The position numbers were made by a program, and so were the translations under genes. This document shows, one piece after another, positions 38,897 through 46,932 of a stretch of DNA of 64,000 nt (position 1 is its first letter; every line of letters starts with the position of its first letter). The notes under the pieces were generated by a model that was not told where the DNA came from, searched no databases, and was given only the letters and a program-made list of their open reading frames with translations. Source of the stretch: PALSA-693 sp963702305 (GTDB lineage Bacteria; Actinomycetota; Acidimicrobiia; Acidimicrobiales; Palsa-688). Location of the stretch: NCBI GenBank assembly GCA_963702305.1, contig CAVPBX010000006.1:385375-449374 (forward strand), read 5' to 3'.

Positions 38897-38937
38897 AGAC
38901 CGGCACTGCGGTGCCGGTCACGAGACGAGGAGGGTCT
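38897..38937 (+). promoter_or_regulatory. Structured 5' leader of the ABC transporter operon
   Basis: A perfect 9-bp stem with a TGCG tetraloop (GACCGGCAC 38897-38905, GTGCCGGTC 38910-38918) is followed by a small stem, GAGAC (38921-38925) with GTCTC (38933-38937). The second stem's loop contains the GAGGAGG ribosome site of the substrate-binding protein gene. The first hairpin may terminate secG transcripts; the second could modulate translation. Confidence 0.5.
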
Positions 38938-38943
38938 CAAATC

Positions 38944-40764
38944 ATGAAAGGTTCTCAACGAACTACAGTGCGATTGGCCGCGGCGGTCGCCGTCCTGGCG
39001 ATGGTGGGTGCGGCCTGCGGCAGCAGCAAGACGGCCAGTCCGAGTGGCGGTGGCTCGACGGCCGGCACCGGCTTGCAGATTCTCAACGCCAATAGCGCGG
39101 GAACGCCGAAGACCGGCGGCACCCTGACGGTGCTTGGCTCCGGCGACATCGACGACAACCTCGATCCCAACTACGGCTACTACACGCTCGACTACGTCGC
39201 TTACCAGTTGTACGAGCGCAACTTGTACACCTATCCGAGCATTCCCGGACAGACGTTTACCCTGGCGCCGGACCTGGCGACCGGCTTCCCGGTGGTCAGC
39301 AACGGCGGGCTCAAGGAAGCGGTCACCATCCGCACCGGCGCCATGTGGAACACCACCCCACCCCGCCAGGTGACCGCCGCGGACGTGATCCGAGGGGTCA
39401 AGCGCAGCTGCAATCCCACCTTCCCCTTCGCGGGTCAGGCCGACTTCGCGGACGTCCTCGTCGGGTATACCGCCTTCTGTAACGGGTTCGCCAAGATATC
39501 GGCGACCAGCGCGTCGGCCCAGAAGGCGTACGTCGACGGCAACCAGATCTCGGGTGTGACCGTCGACCCGTCGAATCCGCAGACCGTGGACTTCACCCTC
39601 AGCAAGCCGGCCAGCTATTTCGCCGGCACGCTCAACCTGTCGTGGGCGAACCCGGTGCCGGAGGAGATCTTCAACTATGTACCGGACACCCCCGCCCAGG
39701 CGGCGCACACCTTCTCCGACGGCCCGTATCAGGTGCAGTCCTACTCGCCCAACAAGTCGATCGTGTTCGTGCGGAACCCGGCGTGGCAGCAGTCGAGTGA
39801 CCCGATCCGCAAGGCGTACGTCGACCAGATCAACGTCTCAGAGACGGGGACCCAGCAGTCGATCTTCCTGCAGGTCCTGACCAACACCCCGCAGGCAGAC
39901 ATGCAATGGGACGTGCACGTGCCTGCCAACGACGTGGCCGGCCTCATCGCCAGCAAGAACCCGGACTTCCAGCTGGTGACCGAGGGGGCGACCAATCCGT
40001 ACATCGTCTTCAACACCATCTCCAAGAACAATGGGGGGGCGCTGGGGAACCCGCTGGTGCGCCAGGCGATCTCCTACGCCTTCGACCGGACCCAGTTCGT
40101 CCAGAACGCAGGAGGGCCCGCGGTGGCGCCGCCGCTGACCCATCTCATCGCGCCAGGCACGGACGGGTCATCGCCCAACTTCGACCTGTACCCCTACAAC
40201 CCGGCCAAGGCCAAGCAACTACTGGCCCAGGCCGGCCATCCCACCCTGACGCTCACCTGGCTGTACCGGCCGTCTCAAAGCGTGGTCGCGCTCAAGGACT
40301 TCGAAACGGCTCAGGCTCAGTTGGCTGCGGTGGGGATCACGCTCAAGGGTCTGGCCGTTTCCGGCGGTGACTTCTACGGCAAGTACCTCACCCCGGGCAC
40401 GGCTGCCAAGAACAGCGTGTGGGATCTGGCCGAGGCCGGATGGGGTCCCGACTGGTACCCGACGGGTGGCAAGTCCTACTTCGAGCCGATCCTCGACGGC
40501 AATAACCTGCCGCCCGCGTCGAGCAACTTCGGGTTCTTCAACGACCCGAAGCTCAACTCGATCATCCAGCAGGCCCTGGCGGCGCCCACTGATTCCGCCG
40601 CTTCGACCCTGTGGCACCAGGCCGACGTAGAGGCGATGACGCAGGCCGCGGTATATCCCGTCGAGGCTCCCAACGAGCCGACCGTCCACGGCTCCCGGGT
40701 GCACAACTGTGTGTACATCGGCGCCATCCAGAACTGTGACCTGGCCAACATCTGGCTGAGCTAG
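38944..40764 (+). CDS. ABC transporter substrate-binding lipoprotein (peptide/nickel, family 5)
   Basis: A 606-residue extracytoplasmic binding protein. The signal peptide (VRLAAAVAVLAMVGAACGSS) has a lipoprotein Cys at residue 25, although the residue three before it is Gly rather than Leu. A Ser/Gly linker follows, then the SBP_bac_5 fold: GGTLTVLGSGDIDDNLDP, YTYPSIPGQ, and 'NPLVRQAISYAFDRTQF'. The ligand may be an oligopeptide or another small solute. A strong ribosome site (GAGGAGG) precedes ATG 38944. The ATPases and permeases follow after a hairpin. Confidence 0.9.
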   Translation: MKGSQRTTVRLAAAVAVLAMVGAACGSSKTASPSGGGSTAGTGLQILNANSAGTPKTGGTLTVLGSGDIDDNLDPNYGYYTLDYVAYQLYERNLYTYPSIPGQTFTLAPDLATGFPVVSNGGLKEAVTIRTGAMWNTTPPRQVTAADVIRGVKRSCNPTFPFAGQADFADVLVGYTAFCNGFAKISATSASAQKAYVDGNQISGVTVDPSNPQTVDFTLSKPASYFAGTLNLSWANPVPEEIFNYVPDTPAQAAHTFSDGPYQVQSYSPNKSIVFVRNPAWQQSSDPIRKAYVDQINVSETGTQQSIFLQVLTNTPQADMQWDVHVPANDVAGLIASKNPDFQLVTEGATNPYIVFNTISKNNGGALGNPLVRQAISYAFDRTQFVQNAGGPAVAPPLTHLIAPGTDGSSPNFDLYPYNPAKAKQLLAQAGHPTLTLTWLYRPSQSVVALKDFETAQAQLAAVGITLKGLAVSGGDFYGKYLTPGTAAKNSVWDLAEAGWGPDWYPTGGKSYFEPILDGNNLPPASSNFGFFNDPKLNSIIQQALAAPTDSAASTLWHQADVEAMTQAAVYPVEAPNEPTVHGSRVHNCVYIGAIQNCDLANIWLS

Positions 40765-40793
40765 CCCGGTCCCTTTCGAAAACCCAGTAGCAA

Positions 40794-40827
40794 GGATCGG
40801 CCCGGCGGTGCACCGCCGGGCCGATCC
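40794..40827 (+). terminator. Perfect 15-bp hairpin between the binding-protein and ATPase genes
   Basis: GGATCGGCCCGGCGG (40794-40808) pairs perfectly with its complement at 40813-40827 around a TGCA loop. There is no T-tract. In binding-protein-dependent transporters such a hairpin often stabilises or terminates part of the transcripts, so that the binding protein is made in excess over the membrane parts. Confidence 0.75.
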
Positions 40828-40893
40828 CAATCCCAGTAGTCGAACCATTTCCCTGCCACATCACTACATTGAAGGAGGGGGAGGACGACCGGA

Positions 40894-41913
40894 ATGCCTC
40901 TGCTCGAGATAAAGGACCTGCAGGTGGCCTTCCCGACGACCGACGGGGTCGTGCGGGCGGTGAGAGGCGTGTCCTTCTCAGTCGAGAAAGGCCAGACGCT
41001 CGGGATCGTGGGGGAGTCCGGATCCGGCAAGAGCGTCTCGACGCAGACGGTCATGGGACTCACCCGCGGCGCCCAGATATCCGGCCAGGCCCTCTTCCAG
41101 GGCACGGATCTCCTGACCATGACCGAGCGGGAGCTCCGCGCCGTCCGGGGCGCCCAGATCGCCATGGTCTTCCAGGACCCGCTCTCCAGCCTGCACCCGT
41201 ACTACCGGGTCGGATGGCAGATCGTGGAGATGATCCGGGCCCACGAGCCACATACGTCGAAGGCCGCCGGGCGCAAGCGGGCGATCGAGTTGCTCCGGCT
41301 GGTCGGCATTCCCCAGCCGGATCGGCGAGTCGACGATTTTCCTCACCAGTTTTCCGGGGGTATGCGCCAGCGGGCGATGATCGCCATGGCCATGGCCCTC
41401 AACCCCGCCCTGCTCATCGCCGACGAGCCCACTACCGCCCTGGACGTCACGGTCCAGGCCCAGGTCCTCCGGGTCATCGAGCGACTGCAAGAGGAGTTCG
41501 GGACGGCCGTCATCATCATCACCCACGACCTCGGGGTCATGGCGGAAGTGGCCGACGACGTCGTTGTCATGTACGCCGGCGCCATCATGGAATCGGCTCC
41601 GCTCGACGCGATCTTCTACGAGAGCCACCATCCCTATACCGAGGGCCTCTTGCGCTCCCTGCCGGGATACGGGGCGGACCGGGCCCGGTTGCAGCCGATC
41701 ACGGGGCAGCCTCCCAGCCTGATCACGTTACCGTCGGGTTGTCCCTTCCATCCCCGCTGCCCATACGTGATGGATCGCTGCCGCACCGAGGTGCCGCCCC
41801 GGGCCGAGGTGGGCGGTAATCCCCAACACCTCTCGGCCTGCTGGCTTTCCAGGGATCCGGAGGAACGTGCTGCCATCCGGGCCCGGGTGGTCGGGGAGAC
41901 GGTGTCGTCGTGA
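40894..41913 (+). CDS. Peptide-type ABC transporter ATP-binding protein (OppD-like)
   Basis: A 339-residue cytoplasmic ATPase. It has Walker A VGESGSGKSVSTQ (about 37-49), Q-loop MVFQDPLSSLHP, signature FSGGMRQRAMIAMA, Walker B LLIADEPTTALDVT, the H-loop ITHDLGVMAE, and the C-terminal oligopeptide motif CPFHPRCPYVMDRC. A purine-rich GAAGGAGGGGGAGG run lies upstream of ATG 40894. Its TGA overlaps the next GTG. Confidence 0.93.
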   Translation: MPLLEIKDLQVAFPTTDGVVRAVRGVSFSVEKGQTLGIVGESGSGKSVSTQTVMGLTRGAQISGQALFQGTDLLTMTERELRAVRGAQIAMVFQDPLSSLHPYYRVGWQIVEMIRAHEPHTSKAAGRKRAIELLRLVGIPQPDRRVDDFPHQFSGGMRQRAMIAMAMALNPALLIADEPTTALDVTVQAQVLRVIERLQEEFGTAVIIITHDLGVMAEVADDVVVMYAGAIMESAPLDAIFYESHHPYTEGLLRSLPGYGADRARLQPITGQPPSLITLPSGCPFHPRCPYVMDRCRTEVPPRAEVGGNPQHLSACWLSRDPEERAAIRARVVGETVSS

Positions 41914-43022
41914 GCGCCGACGTCCTCGTCTCGGTAACCGACGTCGTCAAGCACTTCCCCGTCCAGTCCGCCGGCCTGCGCCGCAGCCGCGACGTGGTGC
42001 ACGCGGTCGAACGGGTCAGCCTGGAAATACGGCGCGGGGAGACCCTGGGTCTCGTCGGCGAGACGGGCTGTGGCAAATCCACCCTGGCCCGTTGCATCGC
42101 TCGCCTGTATGACCTCACGTCCGGCAAGGTCGAGTTCGACGGGCGGGACATCTCGACGCTGAGGGCCCGCCAGATGCGACCGCTGCGTCGTGAGATGCAG
42201 ATGATCTTCCAGGATCCCTACGGGTCGCTCAACCCGAAGCGGCGGGTCGGCTCGATTATCGGCGACCCGTTTGCGATCCACGGGATCGCGGACGGAGCCG
42301 AGCGCAAGAAGCGGGTGCAGGAAGTCATGGAGTTGGTGGGCCTCAACCCCGAGCACTTCAACCGCTTCCCGGCCGAATTCTCGGGCGGCCAGCGCCAGCG
42401 CATCGGAGTGGCTCGGGCCTTGGCCCTCAAGCCCAAGCTCATCATCTGCGACGAGCCGGTGTCGGCGCTCGACGTGTCGATCCAGGCGCAGATCCTCAAT
42501 CTCCTCTCCGACCTGCAGCAGCAGTTCGACCTCACCTACCTCTTCATCTCCCACGATCTCTCCGTGGTCCGGCACGTCAGTGACCGCGTGGCTCTGATGT
42601 ATCTCGGCCAGGTGGTCGAGATCGCACCGGTCGAGGAGATCTACGTGCAGCCGCGCCATCCGTACGCCAACGCCCTGCTCTCCGCGGTTCCGGTGCCGGA
42701 CCCGCGGGCGGTGAGTCAGCGGGAGCGCATCATCCTCGTCGGCGACGTCCCCTCGCCGATCAATCCACCCTCGGGCTGTCGTTTCCATCCGCGCTGCCCG
42801 AAGGCGCAGCACCGCTGTGTCGAGGAGGAACCCGCATTGGTCCCCCGGCTCGGTGACGAGCCCGAACACGCCGCCGCCTGCCACTTCCCGGTGGCGAACG
42901 GCGAGGACCTGAGCCACGCTCGCCCGTCGATTTCGGAGGAGCAGCGTATCGTCGAGCCCGAGGTCGCCAGCGCCGAGGTGCTGGCCGAGCTCGGTGAGTT
43001 CAAGGAGAGGACCACGCCATGA
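41910..43022 (+). CDS. Peptide-type ABC transporter ATP-binding protein (OppF-like)
   Basis: A 370-residue partner ATPase. It has Walker A VGETGCGKSTLARCI, Q-loop MIFQDPYGSLNPKRRV, signature FSGGQRQRIGVARAL, Walker B IICDEPVSALDVS, H-loop ISHDLSVVRHV and the Cys-containing C-terminal motif CRFHPRCPKAQHRC. The extra C-terminal 60 residues are acidic and unusual. GTG 41910 and the TGA at 43022 overlap the neighbouring genes, so translation is coupled. Confidence 0.93.
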   Translation: MSADVLVSVTDVVKHFPVQSAGLRRSRDVVHAVERVSLEIRRGETLGLVGETGCGKSTLARCIARLYDLTSGKVEFDGRDISTLRARQMRPLRREMQMIFQDPYGSLNPKRRVGSIIGDPFAIHGIADGAERKKRVQEVMELVGLNPEHFNRFPAEFSGGQRQRIGVARALALKPKLIICDEPVSALDVSIQAQILNLLSDLQQQFDLTYLFISHDLSVVRHVSDRVALMYLGQVVEIAPVEEIYVQPRHPYANALLSAVPVPDPRAVSQRERIILVGDVPSPINPPSGCRFHPRCPKAQHRCVEEEPALVPRLGDEPEHAAACHFPVANGEDLSHARPSISEEQRIVEPEVASAEVLAELGEFKERTTP

Positions 43023-43981
43023 GCATCACCGGTGCTGCGATCGAAGCCGGAGTGCAGCATGAGTTCCTGCCGGAGGGGCAGGAGGGCGAAGGGGCCGAGA
43101 AGATCCAGGGCCGTAGCACCTGGCAACTCGCCTGGGCGCGGCTGAGGCGGGACCGGGCGGCAGTGATCTCGGGGGTGGTGATCCTGGTGATCATCCTGGT
43201 CGCCATATTCGCCCCGGTGTTGGCCACCATCACCGGTCACGGGGTCAACCAGCAGTTCCGCACCACCGGTCTCAGCCCCGACGGGCTCCCGGTCGGGCCC
43301 GGGAAGTCATTCCTTCTGGGGACCGACGACCAGGGGCGCGACATCCTGGTCCGCATGGCCTACGGCGCCCGGATCTCGCTGTTCGTCGGTGTCGTCGCCA
43401 CCCTGTTGACCGTGGCGCTGGGTGCCATCCTCGGGCTGGCCGCCGGGTACCTCGGTGGGTTCGTCGACACGGTCATCGCCCGGTTGGTCGACCTGGTCCT
43501 GTCGCTGCCATTCCTGTTGTTTGGTATCTCGCTGGTTTCGATCAGCCAGCCTGGGATCTCGATCGTCATCATCGTCATCGCCGTCTTCGGCTGGGCGGCG
43601 GTGGCCAGGATCGTTCGCGGTCAGGTGCTGTCGATACGCGAGAAGGAGTACATAGAGGCAGCCCGATCTCTCGGCGCCAGCTCGTGGCGAATCATGTTCG
43701 TCGACGTGCTGCCGAATGTGATGGCGCAGCTGATTGTGTACGCCACGCTCCTCATCCCGGTCAGCATCGTGATCGAAGCCAGCTTGTCGTTTCTGGGCAT
43801 CGGCATTCCGCCGCCGACCGCGGACTGGGGCCAGATGCTCTCCCAGGCGGAGTCGGTGTACGAGCAGGCGTGGTGGTATCTGGTGTTCCCCGGGTTGGCG
43901 CTGATCATCACCACTCTGGCCTTCAACATTCTGGGGGATGGGGTGCGCGACGCCCTCGATCCCCGCTTCGAGCGGCTGTAG
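43019..43981 (+). CDS. ABC transporter permease (OppC-like)
   Basis: A 320-residue inner-membrane permease. A cytoplasmic N-terminus of about 55 residues precedes TM1 (VVILVIILVAIFAPVLATI). The periplasmic 'HLLGTDDQGRDILVR'-like sequence (FLLGTDDQGRDILVRMAYGARISL) is diagnostic of OppC/DppC. The EAA loop EAARSLGASSWRIMFVDVLPN contacts the ATPases. It begins at ATG 43019, overlapping the OppF-like stop. Confidence 0.92.
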   Translation: MSITGAAIEAGVQHEFLPEGQEGEGAEKIQGRSTWQLAWARLRRDRAAVISGVVILVIILVAIFAPVLATITGHGVNQQFRTTGLSPDGLPVGPGKSFLLGTDDQGRDILVRMAYGARISLFVGVVATLLTVALGAILGLAAGYLGGFVDTVIARLVDLVLSLPFLLFGISLVSISQPGISIVIIVIAVFGWAAVARIVRGQVLSIREKEYIEAARSLGASSWRIMFVDVLPNVMAQLIVYATLLIPVSIVIEASLSFLGIGIPPPTADWGQMLSQAESVYEQAWWYLVFPGLALIITTLAFNILGDGVRDALDPRFERL

Positions 43982-43989
43982 GGGGATCG

Positions 43990-44958
43990 ATGACTCGGTT
44001 CCTGATACGTAGAATCGCCCTTGGGATCCTGGTGATGTGGATGGTGGTCACCGTGGTGTTCGGGATCTTCTTCGCCGGACCGGGCCCCCAGAGCGTGGCC
44101 CGGCGCCTCGCCGGCCGCAACGGGTCACCCCAGACGGTCGCGTTGATCCGCAAGCGCCTGCACCTCGATCAGCCCATCCTGGTGCAGTACTGGGACTTCC
44201 TCAAGCGGTTGGTCTGGCACCATGACCTGGGCTATTCGTACTACCACCAGCAGCCCGTCGCGTCCGTGCTCAAGCAGGCGTTTCCGATCACCTTGTCGTT
44301 GGCGCTGGGTGCGGCGGTGATCTGGTTGGTCATCGGCGTCCTCTCCGGTGTGCTGTCCGCGGTGCGCCGAGGATCGGTCTGGGACCGGCTGTCTACCACG
44401 GTCGCACTGGTCTTCTACTCGTCGCCGACGTTCGTCCTCGGTCTGTTGATGCTCTGGCTGTTCTACTACGAGTTCACCATCCACGGTCTCAAATGGTTCC
44501 CCGGTCAGGGCTACACGTATTTCAGCGCCAGTCCGAGCAAGTGGTTCCTGAGCCTGGTGCTGCCCTGGATGACGCTGGCTTTGGTGTCGGCGGCCACTTA
44601 CACCCGGCTGACGCGCGGGTCCCTGCTCGAAGTGATGGGCGAGGACTACATCCGCACAGCCCGGGCGAAGGGTTTGACCGAGCGGCGGGTCATCTACCGC
44701 CACGGGCTCCGTTCCGCGTTGACGCCGGTCGTCAGCCAGTTTGGCATCGACGTCGGCACCCTGCTCGGGGGCGCCATCATCACCGAGCAGGTGTTCGGTA
44801 TGCCGGGACTGGGTTGGACGGCCGTCAACTCCATCCAGTCGGATGACCTGCCGGTCATCATCGGGATCGTGATCGTGGCGTCCGCCGCCGTGGTGGTGGC
44901 CAACATCATCGTCGACATCTTCTACGCCGTGCTCGACCCGAGGGTGCGGCTGCACTAG
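43990..44958 (+). CDS. ABC transporter permease (OppB-like)
   Basis: A 322-residue permease. It has the family's N-terminal helix (RFLIRRIALGILVMWMVVTV), RLHLDQPILVQYWDFL, a five-helix core, and the EAA loop RTARAKGLTERRVIYRHGLRSAL. ATG 43990 lies 9 bp after the OppC-like stop. The order binding protein-ATPase-ATPase-permease C-permease B is the reverse of the usual B-C-D-F arrangement. Confidence 0.92.
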   Translation: MTRFLIRRIALGILVMWMVVTVVFGIFFAGPGPQSVARRLAGRNGSPQTVALIRKRLHLDQPILVQYWDFLKRLVWHHDLGYSYYHQQPVASVLKQAFPITLSLALGAAVIWLVIGVLSGVLSAVRRGSVWDRLSTTVALVFYSSPTFVLGLLMLWLFYYEFTIHGLKWFPGQGYTYFSASPSKWFLSLVLPWMTLALVSAATYTRLTRGSLLEVMGEDYIRTARAKGLTERRVIYRHGLRSALTPVVSQFGIDVGTLLGGAIITEQVFGMPGLGWTAVNSIQSDDLPVIIGIVIVASAAVVVANIIVDIFYAVLDPRVRLH

Positions 44959-44966
44959 CACCCCTC

Positions 44967-44972
44967 TAGCAT
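44967..44972 (+). promoter_or_regulatory. Putative -10 box of a leaderless menB transcript
   Basis: TAGCAT ends 8 nt before the menB ATG; the 22-bp gap after the permease has no Shine-Dalgarno site. Confidence 0.5.
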
Positions 44973-44980
44973 CGCCGGCG

Positions 44981-45915
44981 ATGGCCTCTCAGAGTTCCGG
45001 CCCGGCAGACCCGTCGCAGGTGTCCGCCCTCTTCGATCCCGACGCCTGGCGCCAGGTGGACGGCTTTTCGTTTACGGACATCACCTATCACCGGGCGATC
45101 GGGCACGGGACGGTCCGGGTGGCGTTCGACCGCCCCGAAGTCCGCAACGCCTTTCGACCCCATACCGTTGACGAGCTGTACCGGGCCCTGGACCACGCCC
45201 GCCAGAGCAGCGATGTGGGGTGCGTGCTGCTGACCGGGAATGGCCCGTCCCCCCGGGACGGCGGGTGGGCCTTCTGCTCCGGCGGCGATCAGCGCATCCG
45301 GGGCCGGGACGGCTACCAGTACGCGGCCGGCGACGATGCGGACACGGTCGACCCGGCCGCACCGGACGCCTGCACATCCTCGAGGTGCAGCGCCTCATCC
45401 GTTTCATGCCGAAGGTGGTGATCTGCGTGGTGCCGGGATGGGCCGCCGGGGGAGGCCACAGCCTCCACGTGGTGTGCGACCTGACCCTGGCCAGCGCGGA
45501 GCACGCCCGCTTCAAGCAGACCGACACGGACGTCGCCAGCTTCGACGGCGGGTTCGGCTCCGCCTATCTGGCCCGCCAGGTGGGGCAAAAGTACGCCCGG
45601 GAGATCTTCTTCCTGGGCCGGACCTACGACGCGGCCCAGATGCACGACATGGGCGCCGTCAACGCGGTGGTCCCGCACGCCGACCTGGAGGCCACGGCGC
45701 TGGAGTGGGCCGCCGAGATCAATGGCAAGAGCCCCACGGCGCAGCGCATGGTCAAGTACGCCCTCAACCTGATCGACGACGGGCTGGTCGGACAGCAGCT
45801 CTTCGCGGGCGAAGCCACCCGGCTGGCGTACGCCAGCGACGAGGCGGCCGAGGGCCGGGATGCCTTCCTGGAGAAGCGCCGGCCGGACTGGTCTGGGTTT
45901 CCCTGGCACTACTAA
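44981..45915 (+). CDS. menB: 1,4-dihydroxy-2-naphthoyl-CoA synthase, one frame break
   Basis: A crotonase-fold enzyme of menaquinone synthesis, about 311 residues when corrected. Diagnostic MenB stretches are VAFDRPEVRNAFRPHTVDEL, GWAFCSGGDQRIRGRDGYQY, GWAAGGGHSLHVVCDLTLAS, FDGGFGSAYLARQVGQK and the C-terminal RRPDWSGFPWHY. The frame shifts near 45350-45370, where one base is missing; homology continues. Menaquinone is the expected quinone for the Ndh encoded at 22.6 kb. Other men genes are not in the window. Confidence 0.93.
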
Positions 45916-45925
45916 GGAGGATCTC

Positions 45926-46813
45926 GTGTCGCTGACGACGATGGCCGACGGCCGGCGCCTCCACTACGCAATGAGCCGCGATGTGCAACCGCAAGAGCCC
46001 GTCCTCGTCTTCCATCACGGCACGCCCGGCGCGGCCGTGCTGTGGGACGATCTGGTCTCGGCCGCCGACCGGCACGGCTGGCCGGCAGTGATCTGCTCCC
46101 GCCCCGGCTACGCCTGGTCGGATCCGCAGTCGGATCGCCAGGTGGTCGACGTCGCCGGCGACATCGAATCCGTCCTCGACGCCCTGGGCGCCGGGCGATT
46201 CGTGACTGCCGGCTGGTCCGGGGGCGGTCCTCATGCTCTGGCCTGCGGGGCCCGGATGGGTGGAAGGTGCGCGGCGGTTGCCACCATCGCGGGCGTGGCC
46301 CCGTACGGGGTGGACGGGCTGGACTGGATGGCCGGTATGGGCCCAGAGAACCTCGAAGAGTTCGGGCTGGCGGTGGCCAGAGACGAGCCGAAGCTGCGGG
46401 CCATGCTCGAAGCAATGGCGCACGTGTGCCGTCGGGTCACCGTCGACGGTGTCGCGGACTTCTTCGGGGGGCTCCTCTCGCAACCTGATCGGGAGGTGCT
46501 CACCGGCGCCTTCGCGGCCTGGGTCGCCGCCTGGCTGCGGGCGTCGATGGCCGCGGGGTGTGCGGGCATGTACGACGACGACATGGCCTTCACCCGGGAG
46601 TGGGGATTCGACCTGGGCGCCTGTTCGGTCCCGGTCACGGTGTGGGTGGCGGACCAGGACTTGATGGTGCCGTCCGCCCATGGTGAATGGCTGGCGAGCC
46701 AGATCCCCGGCGCTGCGACGGTCCGGCTGCCCGACGATGGGCATCTCACGCTGCTCGCTCGCCACATCGGCGACGTCGTTGACCGCCTTGCGCTCGACGC
46801 TGGCCCACTATGA
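45926..46813 (+). CDS. Alpha/beta hydrolase
   Basis: A 295-residue alpha/beta-hydrolase. It has FHHGTPGAAVLWDDL (oxyanion HG), the nucleophile elbow TAGWSGGGPHALACG (Ser about 97), WVADQDLMVPSAHG (acid) and DDGHLTLLARH (His), so the triad is complete. A perfect AAGGAGG lies 5 nt before GTG 45926, just after the menB stop. It could be the MenH-like step but lacks specific proof; a generic esterase or epoxide-hydrolase-like role is equally possible. Confidence 0.85.
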   Translation: MSLTTMADGRRLHYAMSRDVQPQEPVLVFHHGTPGAAVLWDDLVSAADRHGWPAVICSRPGYAWSDPQSDRQVVDVAGDIESVLDALGAGRFVTAGWSGGGPHALACGARMGGRCAAVATIAGVAPYGVDGLDWMAGMGPENLEEFGLAVARDEPKLRAMLEAMAHVCRRVTVDGVADFFGGLLSQPDREVLTGAFAAWVAAWLRASMAAGCAGMYDDDMAFTREWGFDLGACSVPVTVWVADQDLMVPSAHGEWLASQIPGAATVRLPDDGHLTLLARHIGDVVDRLALDAGPL

Positions 46814-46823
46814 TCGACCGCCT

Positions 46824-46843
46824 TGCCGGAGCGAATTCCGGCA
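46824..46843 (+). terminator. Small hairpin after the hydrolase gene
   Basis: TGCCGGA (46824-46830) pairs with TCCGGCA (46837-46843) around a 6-nt loop, between the hydrolase stop and the tRNA. No T-run follows. It could be a weak terminator or a processing site before the tRNA. Confidence 0.45.
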
Positions 46844-46848
46844 GCCAC

Positions 46849-46932
46849 GTCGGAGTGGCGGAATAGGCAGACGCGCTAGCTTGAGGGGCTAGTGTCCGCA
46901 AGGACGTGGGGGTTCAAGTCCCCCCTCCGACA
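46849..46932 (+). tRNA. tRNA-Leu (anticodon GAG)
   Basis: The full class II cloverleaf can be folded. The acceptor is GTCGGAG/CTCCGAC with discriminator A. The D stem is GCG/CGC. The anticodon stem is CTAGC/GCTAG with loop TTGAGGG, so the anticodon is GAG. The long variable arm is GTCC-GCAA-GGAC and the T arm is GGGGG-TTCAAGT-CCCCC. The length is 84 nt and CCA is not encoded. Its 3' half is overlapped on the other strand by the integrase gene, marking it as an integration target. Confidence 0.97.
46889..46932. other. Inferred attachment-site segment in the tRNA 3' half
   Basis: The last 13 codons and stop of the integrase lie antisense to tRNA bases 46889-46930. This is the usual arrangement when an element supplies a copy of the tRNA 3' end as its attachment core. 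A second copy of the T-arm/acceptor sequence (expected attR) was not found in the rest of the window by eye. Confidence 0.55.
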
